Shown here: piece after piece, positions 17,156 through 25,081 of the stretch
Layout of the letters: each line of letters begins with the position of its first letter
Position numbering within the stretch: position 1 is the stretch's first letter
Assembly: GCA_903840935.1 (NCBI GenBank)
Contig: CAIMHT010000033.1
Location: forward strand, 1-33,358
DNA length: 33,358 nucleotides
Reading direction: 5' to 3'
Source of the DNA: an uncultured Chlorobiaceae bacterium
GTDB lineage: Bacteria; Bacteroidota; Chlorobiia; Chlorobiales; Chlorobiaceae
Program-made: the position numbers and the translations under genes
The notes under the pieces: model-generated
The model's input: only the letters and a program-made list of their open reading frames with translations
What the model was told of the DNA's origin: nothing
Database searches by the model: none

Positions 17156-18262
17156 TCAAGCTTCAACATAGGCCTCGACAAGCAGATCACGGCCAAAAAA
17201 CTGCGGTAACCCGAAACAGAGATTTACGGCCTGACCAGGGATGCTCACGCCAAGTGGCGCAAACGCACTCAAAGCGTCACCTCCGAACAGTTTCGGTGCT
17301 ATAAATATAAGGATTTTATCAACAAGCTTTTCACGAATGAATGATGCCGACAAACGGCTTCCTCCCTCAACGAGCACTGAGAGTACCTGTCGCTTATGCA
17401 GCTCCACAAGAACCTGGTGTAAATCGAGCTTGCCGGAATGCTCCTCGACAAAAAGCACCGTCACCCCTTTATCCCTTAAAAGTGCGGCCTTGGGCAAACC
17501 AGCATAGACGGATGATGCAACAACAAGAGTTGGCGCCTCGGAATCAAAAATTTTCGATTCAAGCGGCAGACTCATCCTGCAATCAAGAATAACCCTGAGC
17601 GGATTACGACCGGAACAGTGCCTGACAGTAAGCTGGGCATCGTCGGCACGAACCGTCGCCTCACCGACCATCACCGCATCATAGACGCTCCGAAGTCGGT
17701 GCACCTCACTCCTTGACTCCTCACCGGTAATCCAGCGGGAGGCCCCGAGCGAAGTTGCAATTTTGCCATCAAGCGTCTGAGCCAGCTTCAGGGCAACAAA
17801 AGGGAGTCCTGTTGTATGACTTTTGATAAAGGCTTCATTGCACTTCACGCACTCCGCCTCAAGCACCCCTTCCGTCACCGCAATCCCTGCGGCATGAAGC
17901 CTTGCAATCCCCTTTCCGGCAACCTTGAGGTGAGGGTCACGGCAGCCGATGACCACGCGCATCATCCCCTTGTCAACAATCAAATCGCTGCATGGTGGGG
18001 TTTTTCCAAAATGGGAACAGGGCTCAAGTGTCACATAAAGCGTTGAATGGCAAAGCAGAGTTTCATCGGCAACGGAAGCGATGGCATGCACCTCAGCATG
18101 AGGGCCACCAAACTGCTGATGGTACCCTTCACCGATAATCTCCCCGTTAAAAACGATAACCGCGCCGACCATGGGGTTGGGGCTTACACTTCCGGCGCCA
18201 AGCGAGGCAAGCTGAAGAGCGCGCCTCATAAAAAAAGCATCATCACGAAGCTCCATCCTCAC
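17156..18262 (-). CDS. ribD: Bifunctional riboflavin biosynthesis protein RibD
   Basis: Converts 2,5-diamino-6-ribosylamino-pyrimidinone phosphate to the reduced pyrimidinedione in two steps. The N-terminal zinc deaminase has H55-A-E57 in GGPHAEVHA, and C82 and C91 in [11 protein letters not shown]. The C-terminal NADPH reductase begins near residue 145 ([58 protein letters not shown]). At 368 residues it has the usual length. Its ATG overlaps the dCMP deaminase stop by 4 bases (18259-18262). A second ATG two codons in is also possible. Confidence 0.97.
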   Translation of the reverse strand: MRMELRDDAFFMRRALQLASLGAGSVSPNPMVGAVIVFNGEIIGEGYHQQFGGPHAEVHAIASVADETLLCHSTLYVTLEPCSHFGKTPPCSDLIVDKGMMRVVIGCRDPHLKVAGKGIARLHAAGIAVTEGVLEAECVKCNEAFIKSHTTGLPFVALKLAQTLDGKIATSLGASRWITGEESRSEVHRLRSVYDAVMVGEATVRADDAQLTVRHCSGRNPLRVILDCRMSLPLESKIFDSEAPTLVVASSVYAGLPKAALLRDKGVTVLFVEEHSGKLDLHQVLVELHKRQVLSVLVEGGSRLSASFIREKLVDKILIFIAPKLFGGDALSAFAPLGVSIPGQAVNLCFGLPQFFGRDLLVEAYVEA

Positions 18263-18792
18263 CCCTTCTGACCAGACTGCATGTTGACCTGAACCAGCCT
18301 GATGCCTGAAAGCCTCAGCAGTTCATCGATATGCTCAATTTTATAGGGTTTGTCATAGTAAATGGTCTTTATACCCACGTTGATGAGCACTTTCAGACAG
18401 TGAATACAGGGACTCGCGGTAATATAAATATCGGAATCCTTGATCGACACGCCGTGCTTTGCCGCCTGGGCAATGGCATTGATTTCGGCATGAATCGTGT
18501 TGACACAGTTCTCCTCAACACTCCCGTCAGGATGAATACTACGGTAGATACGGCAGTTGCTGTCATTGCAGTGAGGAAGCCCTGATGGCGCTCCATTGTA
18601 TCCGGTCGAAAGAATACTGTTCTCCCGAACAATGACCGCCCCGATATGACCCCTTGTACAGGTTGCCCTGCGTGAAATAAGATGAGCTACATTCATGAAA
18701 TATTCATGCCAGCCAAGTCGCTTTTCGGCAACTGAATCTCCCTCAACGTTCTCCCCCTGGCAGCAACATCCGCTCTTTGTTTCTTCCGCCAT
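18259..18792 (-). CDS. dCMP deaminase family protein
   Basis: A zinc-dependent deaminase of the dCMP deaminase/ComEB type (177 residues), making dUMP from dCMP for thymidylate synthesis. Zinc-site residues are H101-A-E103 in [13 protein letters not shown], and C129 and C132 in [11 protein letters not shown]. The insertion [12 protein letters not shown] (about 74-85) with extra Cys/His is typical of dCMP deaminases with a second zinc site. The N-terminal 12 residues contain a CCC cluster (C9-C11) that I cannot explain. It is coupled to ribD, another enzyme with the same deaminase fold. Confidence 0.92.
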   Translation of the reverse strand: MAEETKSGCCCQGENVEGDSVAEKRLGWHEYFMNVAHLISRRATCTRGHIGAVIVRENSILSTGYNGAPSGLPHCNDSNCRIYRSIHPDGSVEENCVNTIHAEINAIAQAAKHGVSIKDSDIYITASPCIHCLKVLINVGIKTIYYDKPYKIEHIDELLRLSGIRLVQVNMQSGQKG

Positions 18793-18894
18793 AGTCCGGT
18801 ATTTTGATATTTTGAAAAAATATGATCAAGAGCCCTGTTCTCACCCTTAAAATAGAAAAAAAGATGGCCCTCACGCAACCAGCTTATTGAGATC

Positions 18895-20541
18895 ATGCTA
18901 CGAAATTACTTTACCCTCTACCATGCGGCCATGGAACTGCATCAGCGTCTTGCGGGCGGGTACCTCTCCGAGATCTTTTCAGAACATAAAAATCAGGTGA
19001 TCCTCGCCTTCATAACCCCCGACGATCAGCGCGTGCAACTTACCCTCGTCACCCACACGCCCCTCCTCTGCCTCTCAACAAGAGAAGGTGAGAAAAGAAT
19101 GATACGCAACTCGGCAAGCTTATTCCACGAACTCTCCATGCAACCCTTAAGAGGCGTTGCGATCTCACCCTTTGACCGGGAAATCCATATCCATTTTGCT
19201 GATGAGGCCATCCTGGTGTTGCATCTCTTCAGTTCAGACACCAACCTCTTTCTTGTCAGGGAGAACCGGATTACCGATACCTTCAAGCATAAAAGCTCAC
19301 TCACCGGCCAGCCCTATCAGTCAGCCCATAACTCTCCCGGAATTTTAAAAGAGCTTGAAACCATCGCCATGAACAGGGCCATTTTTTTGGAGCGATATAA
19401 CACACTGAACGACGAAGGCACTGCTGAAAAAGTTTTGGCAACCCTTCCAGGCTTTGATCGGAGACTGGTGCGCGAAGTGCTGAAGCGGGCAGGAAAAGAG
19501 GAGAACCCCGAAGCACTCTTCACCGCATTTCAGTCAATATTTTATGAACTGCTCGACCCGCAGCCAAGTGTTTCACAAAAAGAGGATGGAGAGCCGCACT
19601 TCACCCTTCTGCACAACGCCGATACAACCGGGCGCTCTTTTGACTCCGTACTTGAGGGACTTGCCCATTACACCCTCACTATGCAGCGCATTCTTGAGAC
19701 AAGAGATGCGTTAAAAGAAGTACGAGCAAAATTGCTGCGGCAACTCGGAAGAAACCGAAAAGCGCTTGATGGATTCAACCCCGAACTGCTTGATCAATTT
19801 GCGAGGAACTATGAGCAATGCGGCCACCTGCTTATGGCTGCCCTCTACCAGACGAGAACAGAGAGGAAAAGCATCATCGTCAAAAACATTTTTGAACCCG
19901 ACGCACCCGACAAAATCATTGCGCTAAAAGAGGCCCTGACGTTGCAGAAAAATGCAGAAGAGTACTTTTCAAAAGCCGCAAAAACCAGGGAAAAACACAA
20001 AAAAATGGAAGCACGGCAAGCCACGCTTCAAAATGAGATGGTGGCACTTCAAGAGCTTCTTGCCGCAACAGAGAGCATTTCCAGCCCCAGGGAGGCACGC
20101 CGCTTTCTTCAGCAGCAGAGCGCTCAAACAGGCCGCTGCGGCACTCCGGCACTGAAAAATATCCGTACAGCCCCGCCATTCAGAAGCGTTAGCCTCTCTG
20201 GGAGCATCACCCTTTTTGTTGGTAAAAATGCAGCAAACAATGAACTCCTCACCTTCAGCAACACCAGGCCCAACGACATCTGGCTCCATGCCCGGGGCTC
20301 CTCAGGCTCACACTGCGTTCTCAAGGGCACAACACTCAACAACCTCCCCGTAATCCGGCAAGCCGCCGAAATTGCCGCCTGGTACTCTTCGGCAAAACAC
20401 TCCGCACTGGTTCCGGTGATCTACACCCTGAAAAAGTATGTCAGGCGCGGCAAAAAGCTCGCTCCGGGCCAGGTGATTGTTGAGCGGGAAGAGGTGCTGT
20501 TTGTAAAGCCATCAAACCGGCTTTTCAGTGATCCGGCCTGA
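18895..20541 (+). CDS. rqcH: RqcH / NFACT family ribosome quality control factor
   Basis: RqcH binds split 60S/50S-nascent chain complexes and directs C-terminal alanine tailing of stalled proteins. The 548-residue protein (usual about 560-580) has the NFACT-N domain with the conserved D94-R95 pair in SPFDREIHIHF, which corresponds to the functional D-R of Bacillus RqcH. A helix-rich middle with a probable coiled coil follows (about 270-400), then a C-terminal NFACT-R domain, ITLFVGKNAANNELLTF and NDIWLHARGSSGSHCVLKG. Older annotations call it fibronectin-binding. It stands alone on the plus strand, divergent from the dCMP deaminase gene, and its last 17 bp overlap uspA. Confidence 0.93.
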   Translation: MLRNYFTLYHAAMELHQRLAGGYLSEIFSEHKNQVILAFITPDDQRVQLTLVTHTPLLCLSTREGEKRMIRNSASLFHELSMQPLRGVAISPFDREIHIHFADEAILVLHLFSSDTNLFLVRENRITDTFKHKSSLTGQPYQSAHNSPGILKELETIAMNRAIFLERYNTLNDEGTAEKVLATLPGFDRRLVREVLKRAGKEENPEALFTAFQSIFYELLDPQPSVSQKEDGEPHFTLLHNADTTGRSFDSVLEGLAHYTLTMQRILETRDALKEVRAKLLRQLGRNRKALDGFNPELLDQFARNYEQCGHLLMAALYQTRTERKSIIVKNIFEPDAPDKIIALKEALTLQKNAEEYFSKAAKTREKHKKMEARQATLQNEMVALQELLAATESISSPREARRFLQQQSAQTGRCGTPALKNIRTAPPFRSVSLSGSITLFVGKNAANNELLTFSNTRPNDIWLHARGSSGSHCVLKGTTLNNLPVIRQAAEIAAWYSSAKHSALVPVIYTLKKYVRRGKKLAPGQVIVEREEVLFVKPSNRLFSDPA

Positions 20542-20935
20542 CGAGGAGCAGAGGGATGGAGATCGTTTGCCGCAAAGTCCTTGAGACACTGCCAAATAGA
20601 ATTCTTTCCGGCAGGGAGTGGCCATGGGCGGCCATGGCCACGAGATCGTAGCTCTTCTCCTCAATCTCCTTGAGAATCTCCCGATCCGGTTCTCCGCTTC
20701 TGACCACAACATTGACCCCAATCCCTTCCATCTCAAGCTTATGACGGTAGCGGTCGAGGATAAGCGTCGACTCTGCACGAAGAAAACGCTCCTGATCAAG
20801 GGTGTGAGAATGCACAACATGCAGCAGATGCAGCGTGGCTCCAAGCTGCAAAGCAAGCGCCGAAACTTCTTCAACAAGAAAATCATCAACCGATGAACAG
20901 TCGATGGTAACAAGAATATCCCGATAAACCTTCAT
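20525..20935 (-). CDS. Universal stress protein (UspA family)
   Basis: A 136-residue single-domain Usp. The N-terminus YRDILVTIDCSSVDDFLVEEV and the strand ATLHLLHVVH are typical, and the C-terminus has YDLVAMAAHGHSLPERILFGSVSRTL followed by IPLLLVRP. The family's ATP-binding pattern G-x2-G-x9-G-S/T is only partly kept: GHSL replaces G-x-x-G, although FGS remains. ATP binding is therefore uncertain. Its ATG is 1 bp after the NRAMP stop, so the two are surely co-transcribed. Its last 17 bp overlap the 3' end of rqcH on the other strand. Confidence 0.9.
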   Translation of the reverse strand: MKVYRDILVTIDCSSVDDFLVEEVSALALQLGATLHLLHVVHSHTLDQERFLRAESTLILDRYRHKLEMEGIGVNVVVRSGEPDREILKEIEEKSYDLVAMAAHGHSLPERILFGSVSRTLRQTISIPLLLVRPDH

Positions 20936-20936
20936 C

Positions 20937-22184
20937 TCAGCTTCCTCCTGTCATGGTCGTATAAAGAAAATAGCCGTTGAGGGCGATAACAAGCGCTGCA
21001 ACAAGAACGACGGCAGTAAACTCGACATTTCCACTTCGAAAACAACCCATCACCTTTCGACTACGACAGAGCATCAAAAGCGGCACAAGGGTAAAGGGAA
21101 GCTGCAGGCTCAAAACCACCTGGCTCACAATCAGGATGCGAAAGCTGTCAAGACTGAAGAGAATAACGAGCAGCGCAGGAATAGCCGTAACAAAAACCGC
21201 AATGCGGTATAAAGTCGTTCGGGGATCCGCCGGTTTGGCGAGAAAACCCGTTATCACATCGGCTTCCGCCATGGAGGAGGTGATAGAAGAGCCGACACCC
21301 GAAAAAACAAGGGCAACGGCAAACAGCAACCCGGCAAGCGCTCCGGCAAGTGGCTTCAGCGTTGCTGATGCCTGCTCAATGCTGTTGACCGGAATGTGGT
21401 TGCCGAAAAATACCGCAGCAGCAACAATGATCATCGAAGAGTTCACCACCCAGCCGAGCGTCATGGCAAGGATGGTATCCATCTTTTCATAGCGGAGCAG
21501 CTCCCTCTTCTCCTCCTCCGAAATCCCCCACTCCCTGCTGTGAATAACATTTGAATGGAGAAAAATATTGTGCGGCATCACCAGCGCCCCGAGAATGGCC
21601 AGAGCAACATAAATACTCTCCCGGCCAACCCTTGGCACAACAAGACCGGAGGCTACCTCACTCCACTCCGGCCTGACGATAAAAAGTTCGGCAAGATAGC
21701 AGAGGGTGATCATGCCGAGAAAACCCACAATGATGGTTTCTACCCGATGGTAACGCTGGCTGATGATCAGGAAGAGCCCAATCAGAAGCGTCAACAGCGC
21801 TCCCACCCAGAGCGGCATACCCAAAAGCAGAGTGAATCCGATAGCACCTCCCAGAAGCTCGGCAACATCGGTTGCAATACAGGCAAGTACAACACTGACA
21901 CCCAGAAACGCTGTGACCGGCCCGGGAAAATAGTCGCGAATGTTAACAGCCAGAGATTTTCCGGTGGCAATGCCGAGTTTGGCCGCCAAATGCTGAATGA
22001 GCACCAGCATGAGCGTGCCAAGCGTGACCACCCAGAGCAGCTCATAACCAAACCTGGATCCTCCCTCAATATTGGTAGCCCAGTTGCCAGGATCGACAAA
22101 ACCGACCGTTACAAGAAACCCCGGGCCAAGAAAACCAAGAAGCGTCTTGAGCGAAAAGCTCCTTCTTTCAGCCCCTCCCGGCAT
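20937..22184 (-). CDS. NRAMP-family divalent metal transporter
   Basis: A 415-residue proton-coupled metal ion (Mn2+/Fe2+) importer. The two metal-binding motifs are intact: D31-P-G-N34 in GFVDPGNWATNIEGG and M203-P-H205 in GALVMPHNIFLHSNVIHSREW. About eleven helices are visible. The ATG at 22184 overlaps the TGA of the short upstream frame (TGATG), so its translation is coupled to the remnant described at 22184-22273. uspA follows after 1 bp. I saw no metal riboswitch upstream. Confidence 0.95.
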   Translation of the reverse strand: MPGGAERRSFSLKTLLGFLGPGFLVTVGFVDPGNWATNIEGGSRFGYELLWVVTLGTLMLVLIQHLAAKLGIATGKSLAVNIRDYFPGPVTAFLGVSVVLACIATDVAELLGGAIGFTLLLGMPLWVGALLTLLIGLFLIISQRYHRVETIIVGFLGMITLCYLAELFIVRPEWSEVASGLVVPRVGRESIYVALAILGALVMPHNIFLHSNVIHSREWGISEEEKRELLRYEKMDTILAMTLGWVVNSSMIIVAAAVFFGNHIPVNSIEQASATLKPLAGALAGLLFAVALVFSGVGSSITSSMAEADVITGFLAKPADPRTTLYRIAVFVTAIPALLVILFSLDSFRILIVSQVVLSLQLPFTLVPLLMLCRSRKVMGCFRSGNVEFTAVVLVAALVIALNGYFLYTTMTGGS

Positions 22185-22273
22185 CAGAGAGTGTACTTGA
22201 TGCAGGCTCGCTTGCCGTCGAATAAACCCCGACGAAGAGAATCGACGATGACTGCAATGTGGTATTGGCTCAT
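22184..22273 (-). pseudogene. N-terminal remnant of an NAD(P)H-dependent FMN reductase
   Basis: The 88-nt space between the 318-residue membrane protein and the NRAMP gene is open and reads MSQYHIAVIVDSLRRGLFDGKRA, then six further residues and a stop (29 residues in all). From my knowledge of the family this matches the N-terminus of NADPH-dependent FMN reductases (typically YxIAVIVGSLRxxSFNRKLA). The flavin-loop Gly is replaced by Asp, Ser by Leu and Asn by Asp. The rest of the roughly 180-residue enzyme is missing. The ATG overlaps the upstream stop (TGATG, 22271-22275) and its stop overlaps the NRAMP ATG (22182-22186). It may survive as a coupling element. The family match was not tested by search. 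Confidence 0.6.
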
Positions 22274-23229
22274 CATTCCTGCAACCCCGATGCTGCCGGA
22301 GTGCTCGTCGCCTCTGCGGCTTTGGCCTTCAGGGTGCGGAACTTGTCGCTGACCGCCTCAATTTTTGCTTCCCATGCTGGATCAGGTTTTGTCGATTCCG
22401 CCTCCTTCAAAAAGGTCAGCAAGGTAGACGTACAGGCAATCGGATCGAAAAGTATCCATTTTGCCGATATGCCGAGAAAAATGGCCAACACAAAGAGGGC
22501 AAACTTTAAAAAACCAAGAGAAGAGGGAAGAACAAACGCAAGCACACCAAAGGGAATCATAAAGAGCATAGTCGTCAAAACAACAAAAACATAGCTGAGA
22601 AGCGTCAATGCCACGGCATTTTTCAACAACGCTTTCCATGACTGGCAGTAGATAACAATCCCTGATTTGGCGGCATCAAAAACATTCTCGTTTCCGGTAC
22701 GAAAAGTATAGGCGATAACCGACTCATCAATATAGGTAAGGCTGAAATTCACGATACGCTGCACCATGCTCGCAAGACCTTCAAGCGCCGGTATGGGCAG
22801 CGCATTCATAACATTGAAGAGCGTCCGATTGAGCGAAACAAGCACGCCCTTCACAAGTTGATCAACAAGGGCAAGAACACTCACCTCCTTGTAATAGTGC
22901 ATCACCCGCTCTTTTGCCCACACCGTCTGCGAAATATCCTGCGGCAAACTCCCTTTTGCAGCAATCTCCGTAATCAGGGCAATATGGCCAGCCTGAAGGA
23001 GATAAAGCACATATTCACGCAGCAGCCTGAAACCAAAGCCACCGGCAAAGAGCGCAATAAAGAAAAGGATAACCGCCGCGCCACTCCCGAATACGCTGCC
23101 AATAAGCACCAGAATGGCAAGAAAGAGCGCCACGACAAAGGCGATAGCGCTGTAGACCACTGTCCGGTAAAGAAGATAGACTTTTGTTTGCGCCACAATT
23201 TTTATGGCTTCACCAAGCTGCAGACCCAT
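22273..23229 (-). CDS. Integral membrane protein of unknown function
   Basis: I do not recognise a family for this 318-residue protein. Two long hydrophobic stretches lie near the N-terminus (about 22-72, VVYSAIAFVVALFLAILVLIG and AAVILFFIALFAGGFGF). An amphipathic middle follows (ISQTVWAKERVMHYYKEVSVLALVDQLVKG), then at least two helices at about 203-260 (NAVALTLLSYVFVVLTTMLFM, LKFALFVLAIFLGISAKW). A charged, Ala/Thr-rich cytoplasmic-looking tail (KFRTLKAKAAEATSTPAASG) ends the protein. Its stop overlaps the ATG of the FMN reductase remnant, so it is the first gene of the NRAMP-uspA unit. It lies 107 bp after the FGE-like gene. Confidence 0.8.
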   Translation of the reverse strand: MGLQLGEAIKIVAQTKVYLLYRTVVYSAIAFVVALFLAILVLIGSVFGSGAAVILFFIALFAGGFGFRLLREYVLYLLQAGHIALITEIAAKGSLPQDISQTVWAKERVMHYYKEVSVLALVDQLVKGVLVSLNRTLFNVMNALPIPALEGLASMVQRIVNFSLTYIDESVIAYTFRTGNENVFDAAKSGIVIYCQSWKALLKNAVALTLLSYVFVVLTTMLFMIPFGVLAFVLPSSLGFLKFALFVLAIFLGISAKWILFDPIACTSTLLTFLKEAESTKPDPAWEAKIEAVSDKFRTLKAKAAEATSTPAASGLQE

Positions 23230-23336
23230 AAAAGTTTTCCTTTATTCTGGTTAGTTATCAACGAGTGGTAATGACACTCAACTTATCCTTTATAATCCCG
23301 ACAATTCACCGGGCACAGAAATGAGCTGCCAACTGA

Positions 23337-24257
23337 CTACGGGACAAGTACCAAGCGAAAACCAACGCAGTCTTTACGCAAATAGGGGTAGGCATTGAAA
23401 CGATGAGCCGACCGACAAAGCCTCGCGTCGCAATTCCATCCCCCTCCACGAAGCACACGGAGCGAACCGGTTGCTGAGCCCGCAGGATTGGAGACGGTAC
23501 CTTCCGCTTTACATTCGTCATAGTAGGTTCTGCTGAACCAGTCACTGCACCACTCCCAGACATTGCCGTGCATGTTGTACAAACCCCACGCATTCGGCGA
23601 AAAACTGTTCACCGCAACACTCTTCCCTCTATACACTCCCTTCTGATTGTTGGTAAACGGATTTTTGTACGGATTTTTATAGGGACTTTTATACGGATTA
23701 GCACCGTTATAGTTGGCGTTGCCGCTCATCAACTCCTCTCCGGTATTAAAGGGCGTTGTGGTTCCTGCACGGCAAGCATATTCCCATTCAGCCTCAGTCG
23801 GTATCCGGAACTGCTTCCCTATTTTTTCCGTCAGCCACTGGCTGTAGGCTACCGCGTCATACCAGCTCACATGTAACATAGGGTGATTATCTTCACCATG
23901 AAATCGCACACTGCCAGATAATTCGTTACGCTTGTTTACGTCTGCTCCCGCTTTTTCTGCTTCAGTCCGGGCAGAAGCTTCCACGAAGCTCCTGAACTCG
24001 GCAACAGTCACCGGATATTTGCACAGAAAAAAATCACTCACCCGTACCTGATGCGGAGTTTCATCACTGCCGCGAAGAAACTCAGTAAAAGGGCTGCCCA
24101 TCGTAAACTCACCACCGCGAATCAAAACAAAATTCTGGAGAAGAGACTCGTCGCCAACTGTAAAAGTGGACGAAGTTGTTGCGAAATAAAGCTGTTCAGA
24201 TGATTCTTGATTGAGGTGATCTTGTTTGTGACCAAAAAATTTAGTAGACCAGCTCAT
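23337..24257 (-). CDS. Formylglycine-generating enzyme (SUMF1) family protein
   Basis: A 306-residue protein with an FGE-sulfatase (DUF323) domain from about residue 42: FVLIRGGEFTMGS, ETPHQVRVSDFFLCKYPVTVAEF, HPMLHVSWYDAVAYSQWL, RIPTEAEWEYACRAGTTTPF, NAWGLYNMHGNVWEWCSDW and RVLRGGGWNCDARLCRSAHRF. C276 and C281 are spaced as the two active-site cysteines of true FGE, whereas many relatives have N or Y at the first position. Residues 187-201 are a tetrapeptide repeat (NPYK SPYK NPYK NPFT) in place of a normally short loop. There is no signal peptide and no sulfatase in the window, so the target is unknown; many such proteins are binding or effector domains rather than enzymes. Confidence 0.88.
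   Translation of the reverse strand: MSWSTKFFGHKQDHLNQESSEQLYFATTSSTFTVGDESLLQNFVLIRGGEFTMGSPFTEFLRGSDETPHQVRVSDFFLCKYPVTVAEFRSFVEASARTEAEKAGADVNKRNELSGSVRFHGEDNHPMLHVSWYDAVAYSQWLTEKIGKQFRIPTEAEWEYACRAGTTTPFNTGEELMSGNANYNGANPYKSPYKNPYKNPFTNNQKGVYRGKSVAVNSFSPNAWGLYNMHGNVWEWCSDWFSRTYYDECKAEGTVSNPAGSATGSLRVLRGGGWNCDARLCRSAHRFNAYPYLRKDCVGFRLVLVP
23659..23699. repeat. 12-bp tandem repeat inside the FGE-like gene
   Basis: Three units GGATTTTTGTAC, GGATTTTTATAG and GGACTTTTATAC (23659-23694), plus a partial fourth (GGATT), differ by one to three bases. On the minus strand they encode repeating N/S-P-Y-K tetrapeptides. The unit length is a multiple of three, so copy-number change keeps the frame. 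Confidence 0.8.
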
Positions 24258-24637
24258 TCCGTAATCGTTTACCGTTATAAGTTTCTGCTTGCAGACTGTT
24301 GCAATTTTGAATCAATCGCGCCATGATACCATTACTAAAATTCAAGTAACCAAGACGCACATTTGTTTTGAAAATACAAAAAGTGTACTGAAATTTGACG
24401 GGTTTTCTGATTTTTTTCCTGTAACAGAAACTCCCTTCAGTTTTTCGTTAACTCCTTATAAGATTTTTTTCTAAAGGAAACAAAAAATGCAGTAAACTAT
24501 TCCCTATACCCACGGCTTTTGTTACGGCAATCTCTCGGTTTTGTGTGAGTTTATCGCATCAACTTATCACCGGGTGAATTTATATGATACCAGCTCTTGT
24601 TTATAGCCGCTGTCGGATTTAAATTGATAAATGATAT
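24258..24637. other. Divergent intergenic region, no gene seen
   Basis: These 380 bp are AT-rich and separate the FGE-like gene (minus) from the thioesterase gene (plus), so both promoters should lie here. TTGTTT (24597-24602) and TAAATT (24620-24625), 17 bp apart, are a weak candidate for the thioesterase. A 61-codon open frame at 24289-24474 (plus) has no recognisable protein character. I found no remnant or RNA structure that I could support. Confidence 0.5.
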
Positions 24638-25060
24638 ATGCCTGCTCAAAAATTATATTTATTTGCAATGGAAACCTATAAACTTGTCCTTCCCGAACAT
24701 CTCAACCATTACGGTTTTCTCTTCGGCGGCAACCTTTTGAAATGGATTGACGAAATCGGTTATATCACCGTCTCTCTTGATTATCCTGGCTGCAATTTTG
24801 TGACGGTTGGCATGGATAAAGTTGAGTTTAAAAAAAGCATTCGGGGTGGTTCAATCCTCTGTTTTGTGACTGAGAAGAACAAAATCGGACGTACCTCAAT
24901 TGAATACACCGTACGCGTCTACAAAAAAAGTATTGAGACCGGTGACAGGGTTATGGCTTTCAGCACGCACATCACCTTCGTCTGCCTTGATGACAAAGGA
25001 TTAAAGAAAGAACTCTGCTGCGGATATAAAGAGAAAGGTGAAGGAAACAACTGCATCTGA
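24638..25060 (+). CDS. Acyl-CoA thioesterase (hotdog fold)
   Basis: A 140-residue single hotdog domain of the YciA/BFIT-like acyl-CoA thioesterase group, which hydrolyses acyl-CoA to free acid and CoA. The signature [29 protein letters not shown] (from about residue 17) holds the conserved N-H-x-G-x-L-F-G-G and W-x-D-E residues; [18 protein letters not shown] and [12 protein letters not shown] follow as expected. The frame starts at 24638, but the internal ATG at 24668 ([11 protein letters not shown]) would also give a complete domain and sits better after the weak promoter candidate. It converges on the LptF/G gene with a 21-bp gap. Confidence 0.9.
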   Translation: MPAQKLYLFAMETYKLVLPEHLNHYGFLFGGNLLKWIDEIGYITVSLDYPGCNFVTVGMDKVEFKKSIRGGSILCFVTEKNKIGRTSIEYTVRVYKKSIETGDRVMAFSTHITFVCLDDKGLKKELCCGYKEKGEGNNCI

Positions 25061-25081
25061 ACTCCTTTTTACCTCCCCCAA

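Noticed and set aside
21555..22352. A 265-codon plus-strand frame antisense to the NRAMP gene
   Set aside because: Its sequence is strongly charged and repetitive in the way of an antisense reading of membrane helices; the minus-strand NRAMP motifs are unambiguous.
24289..24474. A 61-codon plus-strand frame in the gap before the thioesterase gene
   Set aside because: It is AT-rich, has no ribosome-binding site that I can see and no protein features; probably chance.
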